From the NCBI GenBank assembly GCA_947426355.1, contig CANEDU010000006.1, positions 1-36,477 of the forward strand: a stretch of 36,477 bases of DNA. The letters are read 5' to 3'. A program made the position numbers and the translations under genes. Source of the stretch: an uncultured Adlercreutzia sp. GTDB taxonomy: Bacteria; Actinomycetota; Coriobacteriia; Coriobacteriales; Eggerthellaceae. Shown here in pieces: positions 1 to 8,615 of this stretch; position 1 is the first letter of the stretch, and the number at the start of each line of letters is the position of its first letter. The notes beneath the pieces were generated by a model. The model was given only the letters and a program-made list of their open reading frames with translations. It was not told the origin of the DNA and searched no databases.

Positions 1-523
1 CCCCCCACCCCCCCCCCCCCCCGCCCCCCACCGGCCCCCCGCCCCACGCGACCCCGCCCACGTCCAGGTGGTTGGTGGGCTCGTCCAGCATGAGCACGTC
101 CCAATCGCCGATGAGCAGGCGAGCCAGATCGACCCGGCGACGCTGGCCGCCGGAAAGCGTGCCCACCGGCGCGTCCCACGGCACATCTTCCAAAAGGCCC
201 GCAATGATGGCGCGGGCGCGCGCGTCGCCGGCCCACTCGTACTCGGGCACGTCCCCCACCACGGCGCGCTCCACCGTGTCCGCATCGCGCAAGTCATCGG
301 TCTGGCCGAGCACGCCCACCGACACACCGCGCGTGCGAATGACGCGCCCGTCGTCCACCTCCACCTCGCCGGCGAGCACCCGCAGAAGCGTCGACTTGCC
401 ATCGCCATTGCGACCCACAATGCCGATGCGGGCGCCCTCGTCCACGCCGAGGGACAAATCGGTGAACACCGTCTTGGTGGGGAATTCCACCCGCACCTTC
501 TCGCAACCGAGGAGAAATGCCAC
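1..523 (-). CDS. ABC-F family ATP-binding protein, N-terminal part (3' end cut by window)
   Basis: Soluble ABC-F type ATPase (ribosome-associated, Uup/EttA-like). Only the first ABC domain is present. The minus-strand frame starting at GTG 523 reads a strand-loop typical of ABC-F proteins, then Walker A (GRNGDGKST), the signature LSGGQRRRVDLARLL and Walker B with the ABC-F hallmark LDEPTNHLD. The start is fixed by an in-frame TGA five codons upstream, and AAAGGCGG lies just before the GTG. Full-length family members have two ABC domains and 500-700 residues, so most of the gene lies outside the window. After NHLDV the reading passes GVAW, as in relatives, and then turns into glycine-rich nonsense because bases 1-57 are nearly all C; this end should not be trusted. 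Substrate-specific roles (antibiotic resistance or translation factor) cannot be told apart from this part. Confidence 0.85.
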   Translation of the reverse strand, partial: MAFLLGCEKVRVEFPTKTVFTDLSLGVDEGARIGIVGRNGDGKSTLLRVLAGEVEVDDGRVIRTRGVSVGVLGQTDDLRDADTVERAVVGDVPEYEWAGDARARAIIAGLLEDVPWDAPVGTLSGGQRRRVDLARLLIGDWDVLMLDEPTNHLDVGGVAWGGGPVGGGGGGGWG

Positions 524-560
524 AAAGGCCGCCTTTCACTTGCTTTCGCTTTGGGGGCAG

Positions 561-566
561 ATTATA
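561..566 (-). promoter_or_regulatory. -10 box (TATAAT) ahead of the ABC-F gene
   Basis: A perfect TATAAT on the minus strand lies 38 bp upstream of the ABC-F start codon, just past the end of the efflux permease gene. No convincing -35 hexamer is seen at 17 bp. It suggests the ABC-F gene has its own promoter rather than relying on readthrough from the permease. Confidence 0.5.
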
Positions 567-568
567 CG

Positions 569-1960
569 CTAGCGGATTTTCCAGACCGCCGTGACGAGCA
601 CCACGGCGGCAAAGAGCGTCGAAAGGCCGAAGGCCAGCTGGTAGGGCAACGCGGCGGCCGTGGCGCCGGCATCGGCTGGATCGACCGCGGCGAAGGCGAG
701 ACCCGCCACCGAAACGAGCATCATCATGAGCGCGGTGCCGAACGACGCGCAGGCCTGGCGCGCCGCGGCGAAAAACGCGCTGCCGTCCATAACGATGGCC
801 CGCGGAAGACCGGCCAGGCCGTAGGAGTTCAGCGGGCCCACCAACCCGCTCACACCCACGGCGCGCACCCCCTGCAGCAGCGTGAGCACCCACAGCGGCG
901 TGCCCGGCCCCACGAACATGAACGAAGCAGCGCCAACAGTGAGGAAGAGCGCCGAGACAATGCACACCGCCCGAGCGCCCACCTTGTCCACCAGCACGCC
1001 GGCCAGCGGGTTCACGAACAGCGCCACCGCGGTGGCCGGAATGAACGCGATGCCGGCATCCAAAGGCGTCATGTTGCAGGGGCCCTGGATGAACAGCGGC
1101 AGGATGAGCGTAATGCCCATGAACGAGGCAAACAGGCAGTTCTGGGCCACAAAACCGGCGCGGTAGTGGCGCGATTGGAAAATATCGAGGCAAATGAGGG
1201 GGTTGGCAATCACCCGCTGACGCTGGATGAACATCACGATGAACGCCACGCCGAGCAGCGCCGGCACCCATACCTGGGGCGCTGCTAAGGGCATGGTGGA
1301 AGCGTTCGACACGCCGAGCAGAAAGCCGCCGAAGCCCAGGGTGGACTGCACGAAGGAGGGCATGTCGAACACGGCGCGCGACTCATGGTCGCCGTGGCTC
1401 TTTACCAGGAGGGCCGTAGCTGCGGCCAGCAGCGCGAGCAGCCCCACCAAGATAAGGTAGAAGCTGCGCCAGCCCCACGTGCCGACGAGCGCGCCGCCGA
1501 TGAGCGGACCGATGTTGGGCGCAAATCCCATGGCAATGCCGCCGATGCCCATGGCCGTGCCCGTGCGCTCGCGCGGGAAGCGCGTCATAGCCACCGTTTG
1601 CACGAGCGGCAGCGTGATGCCCGTGGCGATGGCCTGCAGCACGCGGGCCGCGATCAGCAGAGGGAAGTTGAGCGAGAAGAAGCCCGCCGCCGAACCGGCC
1701 AGGTAGAAGCCGAGGGCCAGATACACCAGCCGCTTGAGCGAGAAGCGCTTCGAGAGATAGGTGACCACCGGCACCGTGATGCCCATGACGAGCATGTAAA
1801 CGGTGGTGACCCATTGGCCCTGGGCGGCGTCGATAGCGAAATCGGCGCACACCTCGGTGAGCATGGAGTTCATGACCGTCTGAGTGAGCGATCCTAAGGC
1901 GCAGGTAACAACGACGATGGCGAAGAGGGCATAGGTATGGCCCTTTTCGGAAAGATGCAT
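569..1960 (-). CDS. MFS drug efflux permease, DHA2 (EmrB/QacA) type, 14 TM
   Basis: Inner-membrane proton-driven multidrug efflux permease. The 463-residue product has about 14 hydrophobic segments: six before residue ~195, a pair after the linker around residue 200-215, and six more to the C-terminus. Family signals include the helix-4 region RVLQAIATGITLPLVQTVAM and the motif-C-like helix 5 with repeated glycines (GIGGIAMGFAPNIGPLIGG), which marks drug/proton antiporters. The ATG at 1960 is chosen because GGAGG stands 6 nt before it; a longer open frame to 2059 has no ribosome site and adds 33 non-homologous-looking residues. No TetR/MarR regulator and no EmrA-like adaptor adjoin, so the substrate is unknown. 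The ABC-F gene follows after 45 bp. Confidence 0.85.
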   Translation of the reverse strand: MHLSEKGHTYALFAIVVVTCALGSLTQTVMNSMLTEVCADFAIDAAQGQWVTTVYMLVMGITVPVVTYLSKRFSLKRLVYLALGFYLAGSAAGFFSLNFPLLIAARVLQAIATGITLPLVQTVAMTRFPRERTGTAMGIGGIAMGFAPNIGPLIGGALVGTWGWRSFYLILVGLLALLAAATALLVKSHGDHESRAVFDMPSFVQSTLGFGGFLLGVSNASTMPLAAPQVWVPALLGVAFIVMFIQRQRVIANPLICLDIFQSRHYRAGFVAQNCLFASFMGITLILPLFIQGPCNMTPLDAGIAFIPATAVALFVNPLAGVLVDKVGARAVCIVSALFLTVGAASFMFVGPGTPLWVLTLLQGVRAVGVSGLVGPLNSYGLAGLPRAIVMDGSAFFAAARQACASFGTALMMMLVSVAGLAFAAVDPADAGATAAALPYQLAFGLSTLFAAVVLVTAVWKIR

Positions 1961-2046
1961 GGGAAACCTCCGTACCTTCCTTGAGCATAACGGCGTTCGA
2001 GATTTCGCTCGGGCGCCCTCGACGAGGCACGTTGCTACAAAACGAA

Positions 2047-2072
2047 CGGAAGGGCGCACCGGCGCCCTTCCG
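2047..2072 (-). terminator. Hairpin terminator after pth
   Basis: An 11-bp perfect stem with a 4-nt loop (arms 2047-2057 and 2062-2072) lies 31 bp past the pth stop, followed on the minus strand by a short T-rich stretch. It would end the glmU-prs-pth transcript. A minus-strand TATAAT (2075-2080) sits directly before the hairpin and could start the efflux permease transcript, which would then carry the hairpin in its leader; that second reading is uncertain because no -35 is visible. Confidence 0.65.
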
Positions 2073-2102
2073 CTATTATAACGCTTCCCCTCGGCGTAGC
2101 CG

Positions 2103-2660
2103 TCAGTTGAATCGCTGCTGGGTCTTCTCCAGCCCGTTGTCCATAAGGCACGTCACCGCGCTCGCCCCCTCGGCCACGGCGTGCTCGAAGGCCTCGGCGT
2201 CGTCCTTGCGCGGCTGCGAGAGCACCCAGTCGACCACCGGCTTGCGCCCCGGGGGCCGCCCGATGCCGATGCGCACGCGGTACCAGTCGCGGGTGCCCAG
2301 CTTGTCGCAGATGGAGCGCAGCCCGTTGTGGCCGGCATGACCCCCGCCGAACTTCACGCGGATGGTGCCCGGGTCGATATCCAGCTCGTCGTGGATGACG
2401 ATGAGGTGGTCAGGATCTGCCCCGTAGGTCTTCATGAGCGTCTTCACCGGGCCGCCCGAGGTGTTCATGTAGCTTTGGGGCTTGGCGAGCACCACCTCTT
2501 CCCCGCGCCACTTTCCCTTGGCCGTCAGCGCCCCGCCCTCGGTCTTCCAGTAGCGGCAGCCCAGCTCCTCGGCCAATGCATCCACCGTGTCGAACCCGGC
2601 GTTATGCCGGGTATGCTCGTATTCCCCGCCCGGATTCCCCAGGCCAACGATTAAGTACAT
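2103..2660 (-). CDS. pth: Peptidyl-tRNA hydrolase
   Basis: Cleaves the ester bond of peptidyl-tRNAs released by stalled ribosomes, recycling tRNA. The product is 185 residues, the usual length. The N-terminus MYLIVGLGNPGGEYEHTRHN carries the family signature with the catalytic His (H19 in TRHN) and the nearby Asn, and HDELDIDPGTIRVKFGGG followed by HNGLRSI contains the second signature with the catalytic Asp. The start codon directly abuts the prs stop codon (TAA then ATG, zero gap), so translation is probably coupled to prs. The prs-pth pairing is common in actinobacteria and firmicutes. Confidence 0.97.
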   Translation of the reverse strand: MYLIVGLGNPGGEYEHTRHNAGFDTVDALAEELGCRYWKTEGGALTAKGKWRGEEVVLAKPQSYMNTSGGPVKTLMKTYGADPDHLIVIHDELDIDPGTIRVKFGGGHAGHNGLRSICDKLGTRDWYRVRIGIGRPPGRKPVVDWVLSQPRKDDAEAFEHAVAEGASAVTCLMDNGLEKTQQRFN

Positions 2661-3626
2661 TTACTCGAAGAGCTTCCCGATAGAGCCGTTGTTATAGACG
2701 ACGTCGATGGTCTGCGCGAACAGCGGCGCGATGGACAGCACCTTAATCTTGCCCGTCTGGCGCGCCAGCGGCACCGGCACAGCGTTGGTGACCACCACTT
2801 CCTCGATGGGCGAGTTCTCCAAACGCTCGTAAGCCGGACCAGAGAACAGGCCGTGGGTGGCACAGGCGTACACCTCGGCGGCGCCCTTCGCCTTGAGCGT
2901 CTGGGCGGCGGCCACAAGCGAGCCGGCGGTGTCGATCATGTCGTCGTTCAGGATGCAGATCTTGTCGGTAACATCGCCGATCAACGCCGTGATCTCGGCC
3001 TGGTTGTGCTTCGGGCGGTCCTTGTGCATGATGGCGATATCGCAATCGAGCGCCGTGGAGAACTTCTTCGCGGCCTTGGCGCGACCCACATCGGGGGACA
3101 CCACGCAAAGACGATCGTGGTCGAAGCTCTTGTTCTTGAAGTAGTCCACGAAGATGGGCATGGCCGTCATGTGATTCACCGGAATGTCGAAGAAGCCCTG
3201 GATAGCGTCCTGGTGCAAATCGACCGTGATGATGTTGTCGACGCCGGAAGCCGTGATGAGGTCGGCCACGAGCTTCGCCGTGATAGGCTCGCGTGGAGCG
3301 GCCTTGCGGTCCTGGCGAGCGTAGCCGTAATGGGCGATGACCGCCGAGATGGAGCGTGCGCTGGCGCGCTTGGCGGCATCGGCCATGATGAGCAGCTCCA
3401 TGAGGGCGTCGTTCACATCGAAGGTCTCGCTGGCGCACACCGACTGGATGAGGAACACATCGGCGCCGCGAATCGATTCCTGGTAGCGGGCGTAAATCTC
3501 GCCGTTGGCGAACTTCTCGTGCTTGATGTTGCCGAGGCTCACGTTCAAGTACTTCGCGACTTCGTCGGCCAGCTCCGGATTCACCGAGCCGGAGAACACG
3601 GCCATGCGCTTGGTCATCTCGGTCAT
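2661..3626 (-). CDS. prs: Ribose-phosphate pyrophosphokinase (PRPP synthase)
   Basis: Makes 5-phosphoribosyl-1-pyrophosphate from ribose-5-phosphate and ATP for nucleotide, His, Trp and NAD synthesis. The product has 321 residues, as in class I enzymes. Visible signatures are the N-terminal FSGSVNPELADEVAKYL, the flexible catalytic loop region YARQDRKAAPREPITAKL, the metal-binding DLHQDAIQGFFDIPV and the PRPP-binding loop DDMIDTAGSL. A GAAGGGA ribosome site lies 6 nt before the ATG. It follows glmU after 49 bp and abuts pth, forming the glmU-prs-pth order known from Bacillus and actinobacteria, which links cell-wall precursor and PRPP supply. Confidence 0.97.
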   Translation of the reverse strand: MTEMTKRMAVFSGSVNPELADEVAKYLNVSLGNIKHEKFANGEIYARYQESIRGADVFLIQSVCASETFDVNDALMELLIMADAAKRASARSISAVIAHYGYARQDRKAAPREPITAKLVADLITASGVDNIITVDLHQDAIQGFFDIPVNHMTAMPIFVDYFKNKSFDHDRLCVVSPDVGRAKAAKKFSTALDCDIAIMHKDRPKHNQAEITALIGDVTDKICILNDDMIDTAGSLVAAAQTLKAKGAAEVYACATHGLFSGPAYERLENSPIEEVVVTNAVPVPLARQTGKIKVLSIAPLFAQTIDVVYNNGSIGKLFE

Positions 3627-3675
3627 GGATGATCGTCCCTTCTGCGACGGGTTTTCAGCTGCGGCTATTGTAGCG

Positions 3676-5052
3676 CTATTTCTTCTTCTCGATGGGATGG
3701 GCCGCCACCCAACCAGCGATCTCGGACTGCTTGGCGCGGCCGAGGGCGAGCGCGCCGGCGCTCACGTCCTTGGTGATGGTGGAGCCGGCGCCGACAAGCG
3801 CACCCGCGCCGATGGTCACGGGGGCCACCATCATGGTGTCGGAGCCGATGAAGGCGCCATCGCCGATGACCGTGGCGTGCTTGTTCGCGCCGTCGTAGTT
3901 GCAGGTGATGGAGCCGGCGCCGATGTTCACGCCCTCGCCGATGGTGGTGTCGCCGATGTAGGAGAGGTGCGGCACCTTCGAGCCCTTGCCCACCGTTGAC
4001 TTCTTGATCTCCACGTGAGTGCCGGCCTTCGCGCCCTCGCACAGGTGCGCCGCCGGGCGCAGATAGGCGCGGGGGCCGCAGGTGGCGCCGTCGTCGATGC
4101 GGGCCTCGATGGCCACGGTCTCGTCGACAACGCAGCCGCATCCGACCTGCGTGTCGGTCAGGCGGCTGTTCGGGCCGATGACGCTGTCCTCGCCGATAGA
4201 GGTGGCGCCCATGAGCATGACCGAGGGCAAAAGCTCCACGTCGGGGGCGATTTTCACCTCGGGGCCGATGAAGGTGGTGGCCGGGTCCCACATGGTCACG
4301 CCGGCGGCCATGTGCGCGTCGTTGATGCGCCGCTGCATGACGGCCGTGGCGTCGGCCAGCTGGCGGCGCGAGTTCACGCCGAGGCACTGCTCGGGGTCGT
4401 CGGTCTTGTAAGCGAGCACGGGACGACCCGCAGCACGGCTGATGGCCAGCACGTCGGTGAGGTAGAACTCACCCTGGGCGTTGTCGGAATCCACCTGCTT
4501 AAGCGCCTCGAAGAGCGCCTTGGCGTCAAAGCAGTAGAAGCCGGAGTTGCACTCGGTGAGAGCCGCCTCCTCGGGGGTGGCGTCCTTCTGCTCCACGATG
4601 CGGGCCACCTCCCCGGCGCTGTCGCGCACGATGCGGCCGTAGCCGAAGGGATTGGCCAGCTCCATGGTGAGCACGACGACGGCGGCGTTGTGCTCCTCGC
4701 GCAGGGCCACCATCTCGGCGATGGTTTCCGGGCGGATGAGCGGCGAGTCGCCGGAAAGCACCACAACGGCACCGTCGAAATCGGCCAGGGCCTCCTGAGC
4801 AGCGAGCACCGCATCGGCCGTGCCGCGCTGGGCCTGCTGCACGACTACATCCGTGTCGTCTTCCACCAGGGGAATCACCTGCTCGCGCATATGCCCCACC
4901 ACGGTAACCACCTCATCGGCGCCGGCGGCCTTGGCCGCCTCCACCACCCACCGCACGAGCGGTCGTCCGAGCACCTCGTGAACCACCTTCGGCTTCTTCG
5001 ACTTCATGCGGGTGCCAGCCCCCGCGGCCAGGATAATCGCAGCAGTTTCCAT
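3676..5052 (-). CDS. glmU: Bifunctional UDP-GlcNAc pyrophosphorylase / glucosamine-1-P acetyltransferase
   Basis: Catalyses the last two steps to UDP-N-acetylglucosamine. The N-terminal nucleotidyltransferase half (residues 1 to ~230) begins with the signature LAAGAGTRMKSKKPKVVHEV, and the C-terminal half is a left-handed beta helix of hexapeptide repeats (about residues 250-445) with the acetyltransferase region NIGAGSITCNYDGANKH. At 458 residues it matches the usual length. The ATG at 5052 is preferred because GAAGGG stands 6 nt before it; an open frame seven codons longer lacks this. First gene of glmU-prs-pth. The C-terminal tail is short (ends PIEKKK). Confidence 0.97.
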   Translation of the reverse strand: METAAIILAAGAGTRMKSKKPKVVHEVLGRPLVRWVVEAAKAAGADEVVTVVGHMREQVIPLVEDDTDVVVQQAQRGTADAVLAAQEALADFDGAVVVLSGDSPLIRPETIAEMVALREEHNAAVVVLTMELANPFGYGRIVRDSAGEVARIVEQKDATPEEAALTECNSGFYCFDAKALFEALKQVDSDNAQGEFYLTDVLAISRAAGRPVLAYKTDDPEQCLGVNSRRQLADATAVMQRRINDAHMAAGVTMWDPATTFIGPEVKIAPDVELLPSVMLMGATSIGEDSVIGPNSRLTDTQVGCGCVVDETVAIEARIDDGATCGPRAYLRPAAHLCEGAKAGTHVEIKKSTVGKGSKVPHLSYIGDTTIGEGVNIGAGSITCNYDGANKHATVIGDGAFIGSDTMMVAPVTIGAGALVGAGSTITKDVSAGALALGRAKQSEIAGWVAAHPIEKKK

Positions 5053-5108
5053 GAAACGCCCTTCTATAGCCACTTGCGCGCCCCAAGGCGCCAGATTCCA
5101 GTTGGTCT

Positions 5109-5114
5109 AGTATA
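5109..5114 (-). promoter_or_regulatory. Candidate -10 box for glmU-prs-pth
   Basis: TATACT on the minus strand, 57 bp upstream of the glmU start, in the 79-bp gap after copA. No clear -35 is found at 16-18 bp, so this is a weak call based on the hexamer and its position. Confidence 0.35.
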
Positions 5115-5131
5115 GCGCAAGAGCAACCCTT

Positions 5132-7960
5132 CTACCTGAAGCGCTTCAGCAGCAGCGAATTGCTCACGACGCTCACGCTGGAAAGGGCCATGGCGGCGCC
5201 GGCGAGGGCCGGGGCGAGGATGCCCGCGGCGGCGAGCGGAATCATGATGCAGTTGTAGATGAGCGCCCAGAACAGGTTCTGCTTGATCTTGCGCATCGTG
5301 GCCTTCGACAGGCGCAAGGCCACAACGAAATCAGACAGGCGGTTGCGCATGAGCACCACGCTTCCGGCATCCAAGGCCACATCGGTACCCGAGGCGAGCG
5401 CCACGCCGATGTCGGCGGCGGCGAGTGCCGGGGCGTCGTTGATGCCGTCGCCCACAAAGGCCACGATGCTCTTCGATGTCGCAGCCGCATCCTGTGCCAC
5501 CTCGGCCGGGGAAACCAGCGGCAACGGCTGAACGGGCGCGTCGGCCATAGGGTCGGGCGAGGCAGTCATCAAGGGGTCTGCGAGAGCCTCTTCGATGACT
5601 CGCTCATTTTCCCTTTGCGCGCTATCCGCCTGCTCACTGGCGGCCTTGATCAGGGCAACGTCCGCCGCGCCCTTTACCGCCCGCACGCAATCGGCCTTTT
5701 CGAGCGGCTTCACGCCAGCGAAGACGTGCTCGGGGGCGATGCCCACTTCCTGGGCGATGGTGCGAGCCGTAGGCGCCGCGTCGCCGGTAACCATGTACGC
5801 AGTCACGCCATAGGTTTGCGCCAGCTCGCGCACGGTGGCAGCGGCATCGGGTTTCGGCTCGTCGCGGAACTGGATGCGGCCGACCGGCTGGCCATCGATG
5901 CTCACGAGCGAGCCGGACGCGCCTTGGGCACCGTCAGCCTTCCCCACGCCAATGAACACCTCGCGGCCTTCCGCCACGCCGCGCACACCCTCGCCCACGA
6001 GCGCCTCGAAAGCGCTCGCCTCGGGCAGCGGCGCCAGACCGCGCTGCTCGGCATAGGCCACGACGGCCCGGGCCAAGGGGTGCTCGCTTTTCGCCTCGAC
6101 AGCCGCGGCCAGGCGCAGGGCCTCATCGGGTACGTCGCAGGCTACCACCGTCGGCTCGCCCACGGTGAGCGTACCCGTCTTATCGAACACGGCGGCCGAG
6201 AGGCCACCCATGGTCTCCAGCACCGTGCCGTCTTTGATGAGCACGCCGAGCTGCGCGCCCTTCCCCATACCGACGGTAAGCGCCGTGGGCGTGGCCAGGC
6301 CAAGAGCGCAGGGGCACGCCACGCAGATGACCGCGATGGCCGGCATGAGCGCCGACACGAGACGCGCGCTTTCGTCGGCAGCAGGCACCACGAAGAACCA
6401 CACGCAGAACACCACGAGCGCAATGATGAGAATGGCCGGCACGAACACCGCCGCAATGCGGTCGGCGATGCGCTGGATGGGGGCCTTGGTGCCCTGGGCG
6501 TCTTCCACGGCCCGCACGATGCGGGCCAAAGTAGAGTCAGCGCCCACGCGCAGCGCGCGCACCGTCACCGCGCCGGTCGTGTTCTGGGTGCCGCCCGTGA
6601 CCGCATCGCCCGCTACCTTCACCACGGGCACCGTCTCGCCCGTGAGCATGGACTCGTCCACTTCCGTGGAGCCTTCCACCACCACCCCATCGACGGGCAT
6701 CTTCTCGCCGGGACGCACGCGCACGGTATCGCCAGCCACCACCTGGGCAAGGGGTACCTCGCGCTCCTTGCCACCGCGCATTACGCGCGCCGTGGGCGGC
6801 GTGAGGTTCATGAGCGACTCGATGGCCTGGTTCGTGGCCCCCTTCGCGCGGCTTTCCAGCATCTTGCCCAAAAGCACGAAGGTGATGAGCATAGCGCAGG
6901 TTTCGAAATAGGGCATGCCGTCGTTGATGGCGAGCGACTCATGGCCTGTCCAGTCGCCGCGGAAGACCGGCAGAAAGGTAATCCACAGCGAGAAGAGAAA
7001 CGCGATGGTGGTGCCGAGCGCCACGAGCACGTCCATATTCGCCGAGCCGCCCTTGAGCGACCCCCACGCGCCCCGGTAGAAGCGGGCGCCGCAGCCGAAC
7101 TGCACGGGCGCGGTGAGCGCCAGTAGCAGGATGTTCGCGGCGAACATGGCCTGCACGTGGGTCGGCTCGGGCACGAACAGCCCTGCGAGGGCAGCGCCCA
7201 CCCCCATATGCCAGCCGGGAATCATGCCGATGGCCACGATGGCGACCGTGAGCACGGCCGCTATCCCGAACACCTTGCGATCGCGCTTGGCCCGGGCGGC
7301 CTCGCGGGCGCGGCGCTTCTCGTCCACCAAAGGAGCATCGTCGGGGATGATTTCGGCCGCGAAGGCCAGGCTGTCGAACACGGCGAGCATGTCGTCCACA
7401 CTGGCTTGAGCCGGGTCGAAGACCACTTTGCCCGTGTTGTTGGCCAGATTCACCGCCACATCGACAACGCCGGGGGTTTTGCGGTAGTGGCTCTCGATAG
7501 AGGCGGCGCAGTTCGCGCAGTGCATACCCTCGATGGCCAGGCGGATGGAAGCGCTGCGGGGCCCATCTGCCGCGGGATCGGCCTCGTACGCTGAAACGCT
7601 GCCCGAAGCCATGGCTTCGTCGGACGATGACTCCGAGGAAGCCTCCTTCACGCCGCCATCGCACGCCTGCGCCTTTTCTGCGTCCTTCTTGGCCTTCTCC
7701 GCCGCATCGGCGGCTATCTCGGCCGCAAAGGGATGTTCGCCCTCATCCGGCATGACCGCCACCTTGAAGTTGGTGTCATCCAGGGCATGCAGAAGGTCGT
7801 CGAGCGTCACGCGGCTTGGGTCGTACGTCACGTCGACGCGCTGCCCATCTAAATCGACGGCCACCGAGGCCACGCCCGAAAGGTCTTCGTAATGCCGCGT
7901 CACATTCGCCACGCACTTCTCGCAGTGCATGACCGCCACGGCCAAACGCTGGGTTTCCAT
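5132..7960 (-). CDS. copA: Cu(I)-exporting P1B-type ATPase with two HMA domains
   Basis: Pumps Cu(I) out across the cytoplasmic membrane. The 942-residue product has two N-terminal heavy-metal-binding domains: the first with MHCEKC (residues 11-16), the second with GMHCANC near residue 147, joined by a Ser/Glu/Ala-rich linker. The core has the actuator TGE (~440), the metal-site CPC in [15 protein letters not shown] (~549), the phosphorylated Asp in [11 protein letters not shown] (~593), SEHPLARAV (nucleotide-binding His) and [11 protein letters not shown] (~834). The last two helices carry ALIYN and [15 protein letters not shown], the residues linked to Cu(I) selectivity. An unusual insert of about 60 residues (roughly 767-828) sits just before [10 protein letters not shown]. 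It is the second gene of an operon with the CsoR-type repressor, 14 bp downstream of it. Confidence 0.95.
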   Translation of the reverse strand: METQRLAVAVMHCEKCVANVTRHYEDLSGVASVAVDLDGQRVDVTYDPSRVTLDDLLHALDDTNFKVAVMPDEGEHPFAAEIAADAAEKAKKDAEKAQACDGGVKEASSESSSDEAMASGSVSAYEADPAADGPRSASIRLAIEGMHCANCAASIESHYRKTPGVVDVAVNLANNTGKVVFDPAQASVDDMLAVFDSLAFAAEIIPDDAPLVDEKRRAREAARAKRDRKVFGIAAVLTVAIVAIGMIPGWHMGVGAALAGLFVPEPTHVQAMFAANILLLALTAPVQFGCGARFYRGAWGSLKGGSANMDVLVALGTTIAFLFSLWITFLPVFRGDWTGHESLAINDGMPYFETCAMLITFVLLGKMLESRAKGATNQAIESLMNLTPPTARVMRGGKEREVPLAQVVAGDTVRVRPGEKMPVDGVVVEGSTEVDESMLTGETVPVVKVAGDAVTGGTQNTTGAVTVRALRVGADSTLARIVRAVEDAQGTKAPIQRIADRIAAVFVPAILIIALVVFCVWFFVVPAADESARLVSALMPAIAVICVACPCALGLATPTALTVGMGKGAQLGVLIKDGTVLETMGGLSAAVFDKTGTLTVGEPTVVACDVPDEALRLAAAVEAKSEHPLARAVVAYAEQRGLAPLPEASAFEALVGEGVRGVAEGREVFIGVGKADGAQGASGSLVSIDGQPVGRIQFRDEPKPDAAATVRELAQTYGVTAYMVTGDAAPTARTIAQEVGIAPEHVFAGVKPLEKADCVRAVKGAADVALIKAASEQADSAQRENERVIEEALADPLMTASPDPMADAPVQPLPLVSPAEVAQDAAATSKSIVAFVGDGINDAPALAAADIGVALASGTDVALDAGSVVLMRNRLSDFVVALRLSKATMRKIKQNLFWALIYNCIMIPLAAAGILAPALAGAAMALSSVSVVSNSLLLKRFR

Positions 7961-7974
7961 AGATGCTCCCGTCT

Positions 7975-8325
7975 TTATAGAAAGCGACGCATAAGCGTCA
8001 TCACTTCATCGACCACCTCATCGTTGCCGTCGCGAATCTCCTCCACGACGCAGGTGCGCATGTGCTCCCGAAAAAGCATCTCGGAGACGCGGCGCACGGC
8101 CGATTCGGCGGCGGCCAGCTGGGTGAGCACGTCGCCGCAGTAGCGGTTGTCCTCGATCATGGCCTTCACGCCGTTCAGCTGTCCGATGGCCCGGTTGAGC
8201 CGCCGCGTCACATCGGCCTGCAGCTCCTCCGAGCGCGGCGTGTGCTTATGCCGGCAAGCGCATCCGGAAGCCTCCGCGTTCTTAGAGGCCCTCGCGATAT
8301 CCGCGCGCTCTTTTTCCGTTTCCAT
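7975..8325 (-). CDS. csoR: CsoR-family copper-sensing repressor
   Basis: Metal-sensing transcriptional repressor (DUF156 family), an all-helical protein that releases its operator on binding Cu(I). The signature region [30 protein letters not shown] is present, together with the Cys-His-Cys metal ligands: Cys of NRYC, then His and Cys of REHMRTC. The ATG at 8325 is favoured because GGAG stands 6 nt before it, giving 116 residues, close to family length; the frame extends to an ATG at 8364 (129 residues) that has no ribosome site. A Cys/His pair in the N-terminal arm (CACRHKH) could add to metal binding. It precedes copA by 14 bp, and a CsoR-type operator overlaps its promoter, so the unit is autoregulated by copper. 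Confidence 0.92.
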   Translation of the reverse strand: METEKERADIARASKNAEASGCACRHKHTPRSEELQADVTRRLNRAIGQLNGVKAMIEDNRYCGDVLTQLAAAESAVRRVSEMLFREHMRTCVVEEIRDGNDEVVDEVMTLMRRFL

Positions 8326-8375
8326 GTCCATCTCCGTTTCGCCCGCTTGCGCTTCCGCCTTCATGTCCCAGGGCG

Positions 8376-8520
8376 CTTCGCCCCCATTTCCGAGGGTATT
8401 TCAACCGCATTCCATGGTCGTTTCGCCCGCATTTCCAGAGCTACTTCGCCCGCATTTCCGAGGGCATTTCAACCGCATTTCCAGAGCCGCTTCGCCCCCA
8501 TTTCCGAGGGCGCTTCGACC
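8376..8520. repeat. Six-copy imperfect 23-bp tandem repeat in the csoR-copA leader
   Basis: Units run 8376-8398, 8399-8420 (22 bp), 8421-8443, 8444-8466, 8467-8489 and 8490-8512, plus a partial at 8513-8520. On the plus strand each unit reads YTTC, then GCCC or AACC, then a conserved CATTTCC core, then a G-rich end. Units 4 and 6 differ from unit 1 at only a few bases, and units 2 and 5 share the AACCGCAT form. The period is not a multiple of three and no gene is seen across it. It lies between the predicted transcription start (~8545) and csoR, so it would be transcribed as an untranslated leader. Confidence 0.85.
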
Positions 8521-8551
8521 AATCACGCTTTCTTGTGCGCGCGTTTCGTTC

Positions 8552-8581
8552 TTTATACCCCCAGGGGGTATTTTTTGTCAA
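8552..8581 (-). promoter_or_regulatory. csoR-copA promoter
   Basis: On the minus strand, a consensus -35 TTGACA (8576-8581) and a -10 TATAAA (8552-8557) are separated by 18 bp. Transcription would start near 8545 and give a leader of roughly 180-220 nt containing the tandem repeat. The spacer is filled by a CsoR-type inverted repeat. Confidence 0.85.
8555..8571. promoter_or_regulatory. CsoR operator (copper-responsive)
   Basis: Perfect 17-bp inverted repeat, ATACCCCC and GGGGGTAT around a central A. This matches the known type of CsoR site (A/T-flanked G-tract and C-tract arms). It fills most of the spacer between the -35 and -10 boxes, so a bound CsoR tetramer would block RNA polymerase. 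The sequence is direct; the regulator assignment rests on family knowledge and adjacency. Confidence 0.88.
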
Positions 8582-8615
8582 GCATCAGGCCTTTGACATA
8601 AAAAGTAGTCCGCGA

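Noticed and set aside
1961-2059. Upstream start for the efflux permease
   Set aside because: No ribosome site and the added residues are not membrane-like; the ATG at 1960 has GGAGG at proper spacing.
8376-8520. Tandem repeat considered as a CRISPR array
   Set aside because: Units are 22-23 bp and directly adjacent with no unique spacers, and there are no cas genes.
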